Positions 27,970 through 36,207 of a stretch of 64,000 nt of DNA are shown here, one piece after another. The stretch comes from a virus. The stretch spans positions 62,001 to 126,000 of IMG/VR virus record IMGVR_UViG_3300033149_004104; one strand, 5' to 3'. A program made the translations under genes and the position numbers. The notes under the pieces are model-generated. The model was not told the DNA's origin. It searched no databases and worked only from the letters and a program-made list of their open reading frames with translations. Position 1 is the first letter of the stretch. Each line of letters starts with the position of its first letter.

Positions 27970-28155
27970 TTATAAGTTTTCTATATTGATCAATTCTCCA
28001 TGCTCAGCATTAAAATCAAATCTTCTTCCTTCTGCATAGATACTATTATCAATAATTTTAAAATTGCTGTTTAACAGCACAAATAAGGCTTTAAATTTTT
28101 CAAAGTCATTACTTAAACCGCTAATTTTAATAATTTCACTTGGTACTCTCATCAT
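27970..28155 (-). CDS. Small unknown protein
   Basis: 61 residues, SD AGGGGG before ATGATG, overlapping the previous gene by 4 nt. Contains SGLSNDFEKFKALFVLLNSN and GRRFDFNAEHGE. No family recognised. Confidence 0.5.
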   Translation of the reverse strand: MMRVPSEIIKISGLSNDFEKFKALFVLLNSNFKIIDNSIYAEGRRFDFNAEHGELINIENL

Positions 28156-28355
28156 ATTACCCCCTTACTATCATTTATTTGAAATTTACCACAATAATCT
28201 TCCGCTCCGTATGTTACAGGAAACCGCTCGGGATTTCTTGTAACATTTGATATCGTAACAGATATCGCAGGAGGATTAAACCTGCATTCTCCTATTTTCT
28301 TATTATTTAATTTTTGTTTCCAATATAAACAATCTTTACATGTATACCTGCTCAT
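28152..28355 (-). CDS. Small cysteine protein, probable metal-binding
   Basis: About 67 residues from the ATG at 28355, preferred over the GTG at 28364 because GGGGGTG lies 9 nt before it. Motif SRYTCKDCLYWKQ, GECRFNPPA, and YCGKFQ gives four cysteines (CxxC, C, C) in the order seen in small rubredoxin/HiPIP-like or zinc-knuckle proteins. Common as an orphan in phages. Role unknown. Confidence 0.6.
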   Translation of the reverse strand: MSRYTCKDCLYWKQKLNNKKIGECRFNPPAISVTISNVTRNPERFPVTYGAEDYCGKFQINDSKGVI

Positions 28356-28360
28356 AAATT

Positions 28361-28993
28361 TCACACCCCCATTACTTTTTTAAGAGTTTCTTCAACATTA
28401 TTTCCGGGAATTACTCTATTAAAATTATACTTTTGAGACAAATACTCGTATGCAATTCTTACTCTTTGAATAGATTCTGTATCCATGTTTTCGTATATAT
28501 CATTTACGTTTTTTTCTTCTTTTATATCAGCAATTTGAAAAGGGAAATAAAATACCATATCAGGTTCAAGATTCAGAACTGATATTTTACTTAAAAAGTA
28601 TGAAAGTTGTAAATCTTTATCCAGATCATATTTATATATAATTTGCTTCCCATACAATTGATAAGCAAATGTACTATACCACCACCGGTCACAAATTACG
28701 GTTTTCCCATCTTTTAAAGCGGGCAATACTATCTTAGTGACATGCTCTACTTTATCAGCAAGAAATAGAAAAAAATTTGTTAAATCATGAATTTGCCAAC
28801 GCTTATCCTTGCATAAACTCCTAAGCAAGGGGGCTAAAATACCATAATTATCATCCCCAGGTTGAAATGTAAATATCGCTTTAATTCCTGTATTATTTAA
28901 ATATTTTACCATCGCTCTAGCAACAGATGTCTTGCCTGTTTTATCTATTCCCTCGAATACTATTAGCTTATTTCTAAATTTATCTAGTTTCAT
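28361..28993 (-). CDS. tmk: Thymidylate kinase (dTMP kinase)-like
   Basis: 210 residues. P-loop FEGIDKTGKTS (13-23), TFQPGDDNYG where cellular enzymes have the TREPGG loop, the ADKVEHV segment, and the LID/DRW motif ICDRWWYSTFAYQ. This phosphorylates dTMP to dTDP and would feed phage DNA synthesis. It is followed downstream (minus strand) by small genes. It could also act on other deoxynucleotides, as some phage kinases do. Confidence 0.8.
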   Translation of the reverse strand: MKLDKFRNKLIVFEGIDKTGKTSVARAMVKYLNNTGIKAIFTFQPGDDNYGILAPLLRSLCKDKRWQIHDLTNFFLFLADKVEHVTKIVLPALKDGKTVICDRWWYSTFAYQLYGKQIIYKYDLDKDLQLSYFLSKISVLNLEPDMVFYFPFQIADIKEEKNVNDIYENMDTESIQRVRIAYEYLSQKYNFNRVIPGNNVEETLKKVMGV

Positions 28994-29065
28994 CTATATT
29001 ATTCCCCGTCTTTAAAAATGGCGCTATTCTTTAATAATAATAATATATACTTTTTTTAAAAAAAT

Positions 29066-29986
29066 TTAAACTAAGAAGTCAGGATATCCTCTGACAAAAC
29101 ATATTCTATCTAAACCAAATTCATCTATTATTTCCTGAAATCGCCTTCTAAAGGATACGCCACTTTTATACTTTGTGTATAGATCGCCTCCTCCGAAATC
29201 AAACCCTGATAAAAATATTTTGTCAAAACCTTCATACAATGCCTGTAAAATCCAAAAATACCCCGTATTACCTTTTCTATCATTATAGTAAAATACATTA
29301 TTCCCTCTTGTACTATATAAACTAAACTTTTTACTTTTATAATTTTGTATTTCTCTAAAAAGTTTCTTATCCAATACTCCAATACGAGTAAATGGCAAAT
29401 CTTCTTTATATGCATGGTTACACCCCCATAGCTCGCCTTTCCAATTTTGTATAAAAGAAATATCAGGCTCCTCTGTCCTGGTTACCCCGTTACCTAAAAT
29501 GAGCACCTTATTAGAGAAATCATTATATATGGTTTCCCCATACAATTTTACTTCTTCTTGTATAATTCCATCATAATCATTCTCTATAAAATATATATTA
29601 TCACTAAAATTAAAATCATGAGATAGCTTCTGTAAATCCCGTATCCAGTTAGCTTTATTCTTCTTTTCGTGATTGGTTCTTCCTAGGTTAATTCCGCAAA
29701 TATAGATATTCTTATATTCCTCGGTTAATGCATGATAAATGGCAAAAGAAAATAAATTGAGATTAGAACCATCCGTATTACATAATATATCAAAATTTTT
29801 ACCAAATTCTCTTTTATACTCCTGCGCTTTAAACAAGCCAAGATTATCTACAAATATTTTACTAAATTGAATTGATTTATCTAGAAAACGAAAATTGAAT
29901 CCCCATATTTCCTCTTTCCATTCTTTAACAAATTGTTTAGATTCTTTACATAGATTATCGTTGCCGAGAATTAGGATACTTTTCAT
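29066..29986 (-). CDS. GT42/DUF115-like putative glycosyltransferase, paralogue C
   Basis: 306 residues with two Rossmann-like halves. First half starts SILILGNDNLCKESKQFVKEW and is degenerate. Second half (about residue 170 on) reads KVLILGNGVTRTEE, GELWGCNHAYKE, FDKIFLSGFDFGGGDLY. These match the pattern of the GT42 sialyltransferases and DUF115 proteins (GNG near the N-end, CN..Y, then an (G)FD motif after a hydrophobic strand). Overlaps the upstream gene (ATGA). Third of three tandem paralogues. Activity inferred, not proved. Confidence 0.55.
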   Translation of the reverse strand: MKSILILGNDNLCKESKQFVKEWKEEIWGFNFRFLDKSIQFSKIFVDNLGLFKAQEYKREFGKNFDILCNTDGSNLNLFSFAIYHALTEEYKNIYICGINLGRTNHEKKNKANWIRDLQKLSHDFNFSDNIYFIENDYDGIIQEEVKLYGETIYNDFSNKVLILGNGVTRTEEPDISFIQNWKGELWGCNHAYKEDLPFTRIGVLDKKLFREIQNYKSKKFSLYSTRGNNVFYYNDRKGNTGYFWILQALYEGFDKIFLSGFDFGGGDLYTKYKSGVSFRRRFQEIIDEFGLDRICFVRGYPDFLV

Positions 29987-31140
29987 ATTAAAAAATCGGG
30001 CTGTTTTCCAATGAATGACATATTCTTAATCCCAAATTCTTTACTAACAGATAAAAACTGTTTTTTAAATAGCGCCCCATTTTGTTCACTGGAATTATAA
30101 ATATTTGAATTATCAAAATCAAATCCTCCTAAAACAATCTCTTCAAATTCTTCATAAATAGCCTGTAAAACAAGAAGAATTCCTGTACTCCAATTTCTCT
30201 GTTCTTTGAATAGAAAGACTCCCAATTGCTTATTTTCATATTCTTCAAATCCATCAAACTTTAAAGTAAATATATCATAATCATAATTATTGTTAAGCTT
30301 ATATTGAAGCGCCTTATCAACCATATATTTTTCTCTACAGCCAACTGCTTTAATAGTCCTTACATTTTCCACTTCTCTATATGCTTCATTACATACCCAT
30401 ATCCTATGTCGCCACTTATTTATAAATTTTTTAACTGATGGTTGTAGACGAGATTTGCCATTCCCCAATATTAAAACTTTTTCATTTAATACAATATGAG
30501 CGTTCTTATTATTTACCTCAAGATGATTTATCCCCTTTAAATACAATTTTGCATAATAATCTGAAGGCTCATCACTCATAATAAAAGGCTTATGATCCTT
30601 CCCTATAAATATTACTTTATCCAGTCCAAGCTCATCTCGTATAAGTCGCCAATTCCTTACCCATTTCTCCTTATTCTTTATATGATGATTTTGTACATAT
30701 ATATCTTTTCCACCTAGATCAAATCCAATTACATAAATTTTATCATATCCTTTTATTATAGCCCTTGCTACCAAGGTACTGCCAGAGTCTTTAATAAATA
30801 ATCCAGGAATATCAATCATTTCTACACCCGGAAGCGTTTTAGCTTTTGGATTTTTTCCAAATATGCGATATTTACCCCCGTATCTTTTTTTATATTCTAC
30901 AATTTCTTTTAATGCCGATATATCGCCAATTATTAAATCTAATCTTGGAAGCGAACCGTTATAGTATTCTAAATAAGCTGAATTACAGGCCCAAATTTCC
31001 CCGCTCCATTTTTGTATAAAATCCTGATGTTCTAATCTTGATATTCCATTTCCAACAATAAGCACTTCTTTTATTTTTTTTATAGAATTCTGGTGGCTGT
31101 TATTTAAATTTTTATTTTCAATAATTGAAGGATTTTTCAT
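29983..31140 (-). CDS. GT42/DUF115-like putative glycosyltransferase, paralogue B
   Basis: 385 residues. Two repeated halves: EVLIVGNGISRLEHQDF, GEIWACNSAYLE, DSGSTLVARAIIKGYDKIYV, IGFDLGGKDIY; then KVLILGNGKSRLQ, RIWVCNEAYRE, VLQAIYEEFEEIVLGGFDFDN. An insert between the halves follows FIGKDHKPFIMSDEP. Near-identical DNA to paralogue A occurs at its 5' end (31015-31055). Linked by ATGA overlaps on both sides. Confidence 0.6.
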   Translation of the reverse strand: MKNPSIIENKNLNNSHQNSIKKIKEVLIVGNGISRLEHQDFIQKWSGEIWACNSAYLEYYNGSLPRLDLIIGDISALKEIVEYKKRYGGKYRIFGKNPKAKTLPGVEMIDIPGLFIKDSGSTLVARAIIKGYDKIYVIGFDLGGKDIYVQNHHIKNKEKWVRNWRLIRDELGLDKVIFIGKDHKPFIMSDEPSDYYAKLYLKGINHLEVNNKNAHIVLNEKVLILGNGKSRLQPSVKKFINKWRHRIWVCNEAYREVENVRTIKAVGCREKYMVDKALQYKLNNNYDYDIFTLKFDGFEEYENKQLGVFLFKEQRNWSTGILLVLQAIYEEFEEIVLGGFDFDNSNIYNSSEQNGALFKKQFLSVSKEFGIKNMSFIGKQPDFLI

Positions 31141-32249
31141 GCTATATATTTTTCTCTATTTAAGAATTTTGGTTGCCCCTCAACAAATTTAATTTTATTT
31201 ACATTAAACCAGCATCTTATTAAATTCATCTGTTTTCTATACGTTAGCCCTTCTACCGCCCTGTTCTTATAGATATGATCTCCCCCAAAATCAAAACCAC
31301 TTAACCATATCATATCATACTCTTCATACAAAGCTTGTACTAAAAGAAGCATGCCCGTTTTAAAAGAATTAGTATAAAACAGCTTAACATCTTTGTTGAC
31401 TTTTTCTATAGTATAAACATCATAATCAAGATTATGCTTCTCTTTAAACTCAAGCATATCAAAAACTAAATGCGTAAACCTGGTTCCTACTCTATCAATT
31501 CTATTAAGATTATTATATTCTCTGTAATATGCATCATTACAAACCCATATTTCTTCTCTCCAATTTTTTATAAATCTTCTATTAAGAGAATTCTCTCTAC
31601 TTCTTCCATTTCCTAAAATAAGCACGTTATTAGTTCTTTTAACATTCTCTTCTTGATAACTTTTTACAGGATAATTAACAAAAAAGTTTTCTTTTAAATG
31701 ATCTTCTCCATTCATATATTTTCTAGCATAACTATTTATAGGCATCTCACTTAATATGAAAGGCTTATGATCTATTCCCACAAAATGAATTCTTTCTAAT
31801 CCAAACACCCTTGCTATTTTTCTCCAATTATCCACCCATTTACTTTTATTTCTTCTTTCATGATTTTTTACATATATATCTTTTCCGCCCAGATCAAATC
31901 CTACTAAAAATATCTTACCATAATTTTCATATAATGCCTTTACAACAAGCGTTGACCCGGAATCTTTAATATATCTTTCTGGAATTTCAACTTTTTTTAC
32001 TTCTGGTATACTTAATGCTTTTGTATTTTTACATAATAATTTATAATTTAATTTATATCTTTTTTTAGCTCTATAAGCTTCTTTTAATGCATCCTTATCT
32101 CCTATTAGAATATCTATTCTTGGAATTTTTTTATCAATCAGGTCTTTAAAAGCCCAATTGCAAGTCCAAATTTCTCCTTGCCATTTTTGTATAAAATCCT
32201 GATGTTCTAATCTTGATATTCCGTTACCTATAATAAGAACTTCTTTCAC
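31137..32249 (-). CDS. GT42/DUF115-like putative glycosyltransferase, paralogue A
   Basis: 370 residues, start GTG overlapping the NeuA-like stop (GTGA). Two halves as in paralogue B: EVLIIGNGISRLEHQ, GEIWTCNWAF, DSGSTLVVKALYENYGKIFL, VGFDLGGKDIY; then NVLILGNGRSRE, EIWVCNDAYYRE, MLLLVQALYEEYDMIWLSG, FDFGGDHIY. Its position straight after CMP-sugar synthesis supports use of a CMP-nonulosonate donor. Confidence 0.6.
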   Translation of the reverse strand: MKEVLIIGNGISRLEHQDFIQKWQGEIWTCNWAFKDLIDKKIPRIDILIGDKDALKEAYRAKKRYKLNYKLLCKNTKALSIPEVKKVEIPERYIKDSGSTLVVKALYENYGKIFLVGFDLGGKDIYVKNHERRNKSKWVDNWRKIARVFGLERIHFVGIDHKPFILSEMPINSYARKYMNGEDHLKENFFVNYPVKSYQEENVKRTNNVLILGNGRSRENSLNRRFIKNWREEIWVCNDAYYREYNNLNRIDRVGTRFTHLVFDMLEFKEKHNLDYDVYTIEKVNKDVKLFYTNSFKTGMLLLVQALYEEYDMIWLSGFDFGGDHIYKNRAVEGLTYRKQMNLIRCWFNVNKIKFVEGQPKFLNREKYIA

Positions 32250-32959
32250 TTAAATTTCTCCTTTAGCAATAATTCAACAATTCTAAAGTCCGTCTTTACA
32301 TCTATTTCAAAATGGGTATAATAGTCCATTATAAAAAGCCCAACCGGATCAGTTAACCTGTTTTTTGATTTAATAATATTACTAATCGTGTTTATATACA
32401 TAGCCCCGTTTTCCATATAAATGTTATTTTTGTAAAAACGCTTCTCTTGCCTTAAAGGCCTAGATTTAAAATCATAATTCAAGGGAATAGCCCGAGATTT
32501 TTGATATTTATGGGAAAAACTTTCAGTCCATAAAAACCTGTGATTTAGATCCGCTACTGATAACATTGAATTGTATGACCCCTTTTCATATTCATCAATC
32601 ATTTTATTAACATCCTTATAATTAAGCAAAGGATTAGTAGCTTGGACAAGTATAAAAACGTCTTCATTATTTTCGTATCCTTTTCCCAAATACTCCAATA
32701 TAGCATCCTCGGTTGTTGAATTATCTTGTGCATTTTTATGTTCCCTATCATAAAAGATAATTTTATTAAATTGAAATTTTTTTATTATTAATTTATATTC
32801 TTCCGAATCGATTGCAACTATTATTTTATTAACTTTACTTTGCTGTAGAGCACTTAAAACCCAATATACTAGAGGTCTATGATTAATCTTTTTTATATTC
32901 TTATCTTTTATTCCTTTACTGCCACTTCTTATAGGAACAAACGATATTATATTATTCAT
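32246..32959 (-). CDS. neuA: CMP-nonulosonic acid (sialic acid) cytidylyltransferase, NeuA-like
   Basis: 237 residues. Motifs: VPIRSGSKGIKDKNIKKI (residues 8-25, CTP-binding), VAIDSEEY, ILVQATNPLL (Q-T-N-P-L where cellular enzymes have Q-T-S-P-L), NGAMYI, and HFEIDVKTDFRI (the metal-binding Asp). The family joins CTP to sialic, pseudaminic or legionaminic acid to make the CMP-activated donor. The exact sugar cannot be told. It leads a coupled run of three putative transferases and lacks an SD; its ATG belongs to an ACTAATATTATATG motif. Confidence 0.8.
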   Translation of the reverse strand: MNNIISFVPIRSGSKGIKDKNIKKINHRPLVYWVLSALQQSKVNKIIVAIDSEEYKLIIKKFQFNKIIFYDREHKNAQDNSTTEDAILEYLGKGYENNEDVFILVQATNPLLNYKDVNKMIDEYEKGSYNSMLSVADLNHRFLWTESFSHKYQKSRAIPLNYDFKSRPLRQEKRFYKNNIYMENGAMYINTISNIIKSKNRLTDPVGLFIMDYYTHFEIDVKTDFRIVELLLKEKFK

Positions 32960-32970
32960 ATAATATTAGT
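32957..32970 (-). promoter_or_regulatory. ACTAATATTATATG promoter-like motif including the NeuA start
   Basis: Exactly the same 14 bases as the start of the endopeptidase gene at 17268-17281, ending in the start codon. No SD upstream. Confidence 0.5.
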
Positions 32971-32973
32971 CAC

Positions 32974-33576
32974 TTAAAAAATATAATCAAATCTTTCTAA
33001 ATCATCAGCATATAAAGTACTAACTATATCAACAGATTTTTTATCGTAATATTCTTTATAATTTTTTCTTCGTGGCGCTCCGAAACTTTTATTAATCTGT
33101 TTAGGCTGTGGTATTCCTATTAAATCAAATATGTGGCGTATTTCTTTTTCAAAGTTTTCAAATCTTGCAATATAATCATAATTTTTACTACCTTTAGGAA
33201 TTGCAAACCAACGTAACTGCGGTACATAGTGTATTTTATGTAAAGACTCTTTTAATTGAGTTTGAATAAAATCGTTAAAATCTTTTTTTATAGCACTAAA
33301 TACTTTATTGTCATTTAAATCTTTTTGAGAAAGTGAACCTCTGTTTGCCCGTGACCAATACGAAACAAGTCTATCAAAAGGATTTCTTACAATAGTAAAC
33401 GTAAAGTATTTATCCCATTTTTTGGGGTACGCTTGTATGTATCGAATTGGGAAGGCATGTCTCCCACCTACTTCTTTTGGATTTATGACCATATTTTCAT
33501 CAAATAATGCATTTATCGTATGCCCTCCAGTACGAGGAATACTTACAAAAATCGTCTTGTACTTATCACTTACCAT
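32974..33576 (-). CDS. Sulfotransferase-like protein
   Basis: 200 residues from ATG 33576, which lies 4 nt after the stop of the truncated glycosyltransferase frame. PAPS-binding signature KTIFVSIPRTGGHTINALF (residues 6-24) and FTIVRNPFDRLVSYWSRAN (about 60-78) with the Arg and Ser of the 3'-phosphate loop. Similar to the Sulfotransfer_2 group that sulfates sugars. A longer frame could reach back to 33711, overlapping the upstream remnant. Acceptor not predictable. Confidence 0.7.
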   Translation of the reverse strand: MVSDKYKTIFVSIPRTGGHTINALFDENMVINPKEVGGRHAFPIRYIQAYPKKWDKYFTFTIVRNPFDRLVSYWSRANRGSLSQKDLNDNKVFSAIKKDFNDFIQTQLKESLHKIHYVPQLRWFAIPKGSKNYDYIARFENFEKEIRHIFDLIGIPQPKQINKSFGAPRRKNYKEYYDKKSVDIVSTLYADDLERFDYIF

Positions 33577-33580
33577 ATTA

Positions 33581-33781
33581 TTATACTCTCGTTGTTTGTA
33601 ATATGAAGAACCCATGCCCATTAGGCCAGCTTTTATAATTATCTTTATATCTACACCCTTGTACACCCCCCCAAGAAATATCATCCCAAAAGATAAATAT
33701 CTTATCCACATAATCAGTTATCGAATTTATAGACTGCTGGACAAAATCTTCCCCATAAAGACATCTATATATTGCTATCAA
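33581..33781 (-). pseudogene. Truncated glycosyltransferase N-terminus with G7 run
   Basis: 66 codons from TTG. The start MIAIYRCLYGEDFVQQSINS then YVDKIFIFWDDISWG resembles the N-terminal strand-helix-strand of GT-A glycosyltransferases ending in the ligand-binding DD. It is then lost. A run of seven G (33666-33672) sits at the end of the conserved part; a one-base change there would put the frame into that of the sulfotransferase. Either a decaying gene, a phase-variable tract, or a sequencing error. Confidence 0.5.
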
Positions 33782-34469
33782 AATTCTTAATAAACTCCTT
33801 TAATTTTTCAGCATCCCGTATTCTTTCCCATTCTTTCTCTCTATATAATGCTTTTACTTTATCTCGTTTTCTTCTCGCCCTTTGATCTCTATATGTGTCA
33901 TCCAACTCTGACTTACCCACACTGAAATGTAAATGCTCTATATACAGATCAGGTATATATACAAGCCTATCTATTCTTTTTGCTAAATCAGTAAGCCAAG
34001 TATCGTTATAATCTGCACTAAAGTAGGGAGGTACAAAATATCCTACTGTTTCTATCCAATTTTTATGAATAAAGCCATGGGTTCCTAACTCCCCACTATC
34101 TACAATTCCATCTCTACCGTATACGAATAAAATTTTATCAGGATATTTTTCAAATTCGCTTTTAACAATTCTATCCCATTCTTTTGTTTTATAAACAAGA
34201 TCATCTCCTGCATGATGATAAATAGGACCTGTTGCTTTTCTGTAGCATTCATTCCACATATTACTAAGTACAATCCTTTCACCAATAATGAATTTTATAT
34301 TATAATTTTTTTGCAATTCTAGTGCTTTATCTCTTGATCTTTTATCGTCATTATCAATATAAAAAACAATTTCAACACTATTAGAATCCTCTGCTTTAGA
34401 AAATGCTGAATTGCATAATCTTTCCATTCCTGACGGTCTGTTTCTTGTTGGCACTAGTAAACTAATCAA
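33765..34469 (-). CDS. GT2-type (GT-A) glycosyltransferase
   Basis: 234 residues from TTG, SD AGGAGAG. Motifs: ISLLVPTRNRPSGMERLCNS (start), IVFYIDNDDKR, GPIYHHAGDDLVYKT (DxD-like pair) and SADYNDTWLTDLAKR with acidic residues in the place of the ED catalytic base. This is a family 2-like sugar transferase. Acceptor and donor unknown. Overlaps the truncated frame downstream by 17 nt. Confidence 0.7.
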   Translation of the reverse strand: MISLLVPTRNRPSGMERLCNSAFSKAEDSNSVEIVFYIDNDDKRSRDKALELQKNYNIKFIIGERIVLSNMWNECYRKATGPIYHHAGDDLVYKTKEWDRIVKSEFEKYPDKILFVYGRDGIVDSGELGTHGFIHKNWIETVGYFVPPYFSADYNDTWLTDLAKRIDRLVYIPDLYIEHLHFSVGKSELDDTYRDQRARRKRDKVKALYREKEWERIRDAEKLKEFIKNFDSNI

Positions 34470-34473
34470 CTTT

Positions 34474-35049
34474 TTACTCTCCTATTCTAATTATTTCCAC
34501 TCCGGGCTGATCTTTTATATATCTCCAGGGGTCAAGAATACAAGAGCCTTTTGGAAAAGAATATGTTCCAAATTCTTTATGTCTTGTTCCAATAAAATAG
34601 ATAGCTGGCTCTTGTAATGGAGGGGGACTTTTATCAATATACGGATCATACATTTGAGCATCTATATCTTTTTCCCTTAGTATATTCTTTAAAAGGATAG
34701 CGGGGCTACCAACTTCTAAATTAGTCTGTTCTTTAAACGCTTTTCCTAAAATAATTACGGGCAAATCCAACTGCTCTTTCTTTTCTTTTACTAATTCTGC
34801 CAACCATTCAGTTTGTTTTTCTCTGCAAAGCATAATATTTTCAAACCAATCGTACGAAAGATTAAGTTTTCTAGAAAGCCATGAAAGAGCTATATTATCA
34901 CGGGGATGACAATTATGCGAAACAATATTAGATTTTTTCTCTATCCAAAATAAATCATCATTATTCTGATGATTTGGAAATAACTCTAAATTATACACAT
35001 CCCCTTCATAATATAATGTTTCAATTTTTTTAATATTCTTTTTTTTCAT
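34474..35049 (-). CDS. Nucleotide-sugar dehydrogenase, C-half: split-intein C fragment plus C-extein
   Basis: 191 residues with its own RBS (AGGAGTG, 7 nt before ATG). Residues 1-46 are an intein C-terminal fragment (see 34912-35049). Residues 47-191 are the C-extein: CHPRDNIALSWLSRKLNLSY, the catalytic-Cys helix of UDP-glucose/UDP-ManNAc dehydrogenases, then LPVIILGKAFKEQTNLEVGS and YDPYID, the C-terminal UDP-binding domain. It cannot work alone since the NAD domain is encoded in the next gene upstream (35080-36207). Trans-splicing would give a protein of 268+145=413 residues, a normal length for this family. Confidence 0.85.
   Translation of the reverse strand: MKKKNIKKIETLYYEGDVYNLELFPNHQNNDDLFWIEKKSNIVSHNCHPRDNIALSWLSRKLNLSYDWFENIMLCREKQTEWLAELVKEKKEQLDLPVIILGKAFKEQTNLEVGSPAILLKNILREKDIDAQMYDPYIDKSPPPLQEPAIYFIGTRHKEFGTYSFPKGSCILDPWRYIKDQPGVEIIRIGE
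34912..35049 (-). other. Split intein, C-terminal fragment (46 aa)
   Basis: Starts MKKKNIKKIETLYYEGDVYN and ends IEKKSNIVSHN, followed by Cys. This has block F (EGDVYNLELF, then DDLFWI) and block G: penultimate His45, terminal Asn46 and a +1 Cys (34909-34911). Basic N-terminus suits electrostatic pairing with the acidic-to-mixed N fragment. Size and layout match other naturally split inteins. Confidence 0.85.
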
Positions 35050-35079
35050 ATTTTAACACTCCTATTAGCTAATCTTCTT

Positions 35080-36207
35080 TTAATTTCTATTATCATAATA
35101 TAATTTATCCGTTTGTTTTACTTTATCTGCTCGAATAATTTCCATTTTACCATTCCTAAATACAGGAATTAAATGATCCTCAGTACAAATAAATTCTTCA
35201 TCCTGAACAGAGAATTTATACAATTTGCCTTTATATTTTCTTTTAGTTACGTCTTTTATTAATTTTTCTTCTTTTTCAGAACAATCGCTATTAATAGATT
35301 CTATAAAAAATTTTTTATTTTCTGATGAGTGGAAAATCTCATAGAAATCCCCTATAGTAAATATTTCATTATTAACTTTTATTTTTGAATCATATAAAAC
35401 ACATCCTCCACCATCTCCCATTCCGCCCCTCATATATTTATTTGATATAATTCTATCAGTTGCAAGTGAAAGAGCCCTAGTTACTTCATCTACATTTGTA
35501 TTTGGAGTCTTATGACATATCTCCATAACGGTATTCATCATAACTATTTTTGTCGATATCGCAGTGTTATAAACCACTTTTATAAGCTCTGCATTTTCTA
35601 TTGTTGTTTCAAATACAGGACGATCATGTAAAGTTTTATAAAAAAGTTTTACTGTTTCTTTCGCTGCAAAACTATCAGTTCCTAATAATACAAACTCGGG
35701 GTTCATAAAATCGGGTATTGTGGTTCCCATAGCTATAAAGAAAGGATTATAACATAGATCTATATAAGGAGACATAAACGGACGAATTTCTCTTTCAATA
35801 GTCCCTGGTAACACTGTTGAAATAATAACCACAATTTTATGTCTTTTTATTTTATTTAATTCCTCTGAAAGTTGTATTACTGATTCTTTTAAGTAACTAT
35901 AGTCAAAATCTTTTCTTTCATCCGGTAATCTTGTAATTCCTTCATATTTTTCAGCATGAGGCGTTTGTACAGCAATAAAAATTATATCAGAACGCCCCGC
36001 TACATCCTTAATTGGTAATATCTTGATATTACTATTATCGAGTAGCTCTTGAGCCCCCTCTTCTCTATATGGAATTTTTTTATCTTTTATAATTTCTTTA
36101 ACTTTCTCGGAAGGATCATATCCCACTACTGAATGGCGCCCAAATTTTTCTATTGCTAAAGCGCAAGGTAGCCCCAACTTTCCAAGACCTAAAAATCCTA
36201 TATTCAT
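35080..36207 (-). CDS. Nucleotide-sugar dehydrogenase, N-half: N-extein plus split-intein N fragment
   Basis: 375 residues. Residues 1-268 are the NAD-binding and central domains of the UDP-glucose/GDP-mannose dehydrogenase family: MNIGFLGLGKLGLPCALAIE, IIFIAVQTPHAEK, ISTVLPGT, YNPFFIAMGTT, AELIKVVYNTAISTKI and MRGGMGDGGG. Residue 269 is Cys and the last 107 residues are an intein N fragment (35083-35403). The missing C-terminal domain is in the next gene, 30 nt on. The reaction would be two-step oxidation of a UDP-sugar to its uronic acid. Start overlaps the GT-B stop (ATGA). Confidence 0.85.
   Translation of the reverse strand: MNIGFLGLGKLGLPCALAIEKFGRHSVVGYDPSEKVKEIIKDKKIPYREEGAQELLDNSNIKILPIKDVAGRSDIIFIAVQTPHAEKYEGITRLPDERKDFDYSYLKESVIQLSEELNKIKRHKIVVIISTVLPGTIEREIRPFMSPYIDLCYNPFFIAMGTTIPDFMNPEFVLLGTDSFAAKETVKLFYKTLHDRPVFETTIENAELIKVVYNTAISTKIVMMNTVMEICHKTPNTNVDEVTRALSLATDRIISNKYMRGGMGDGGGCVLYDSKIKVNNEIFTIGDFYEIFHSSENKKFFIESINSDCSEKEEKLIKDVTKRKYKGKLYKFSVQDEEFICTEDHLIPVFRNGKMEIIRADKVKQTDKLYYDNRN
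35083..35403 (-). other. Split intein, N-terminal fragment (107 aa)
   Basis: Block A begins CVLYDSKIKVNNEIFTIGDF with Cys1 (TGT at 35401-35403). Block B is EEFICTEDHLIPV with the TxxH pair Thr74 and His77. It ends KTQTDKL-like, specifically VKQTDKLYYDNRN then TAA, the site where natural split inteins break. No homing endonuclease is present between the fragments. Confidence 0.85.

Noticed and set aside
34474-36207. Frameshift or sequencing error splitting the dehydrogenase gene
   Set aside because: The extra sequence on both sides of the break forms recognisable intein halves with correct terminal residues, and the second gene has its own SD and ATG, so a split intein explains the break better.
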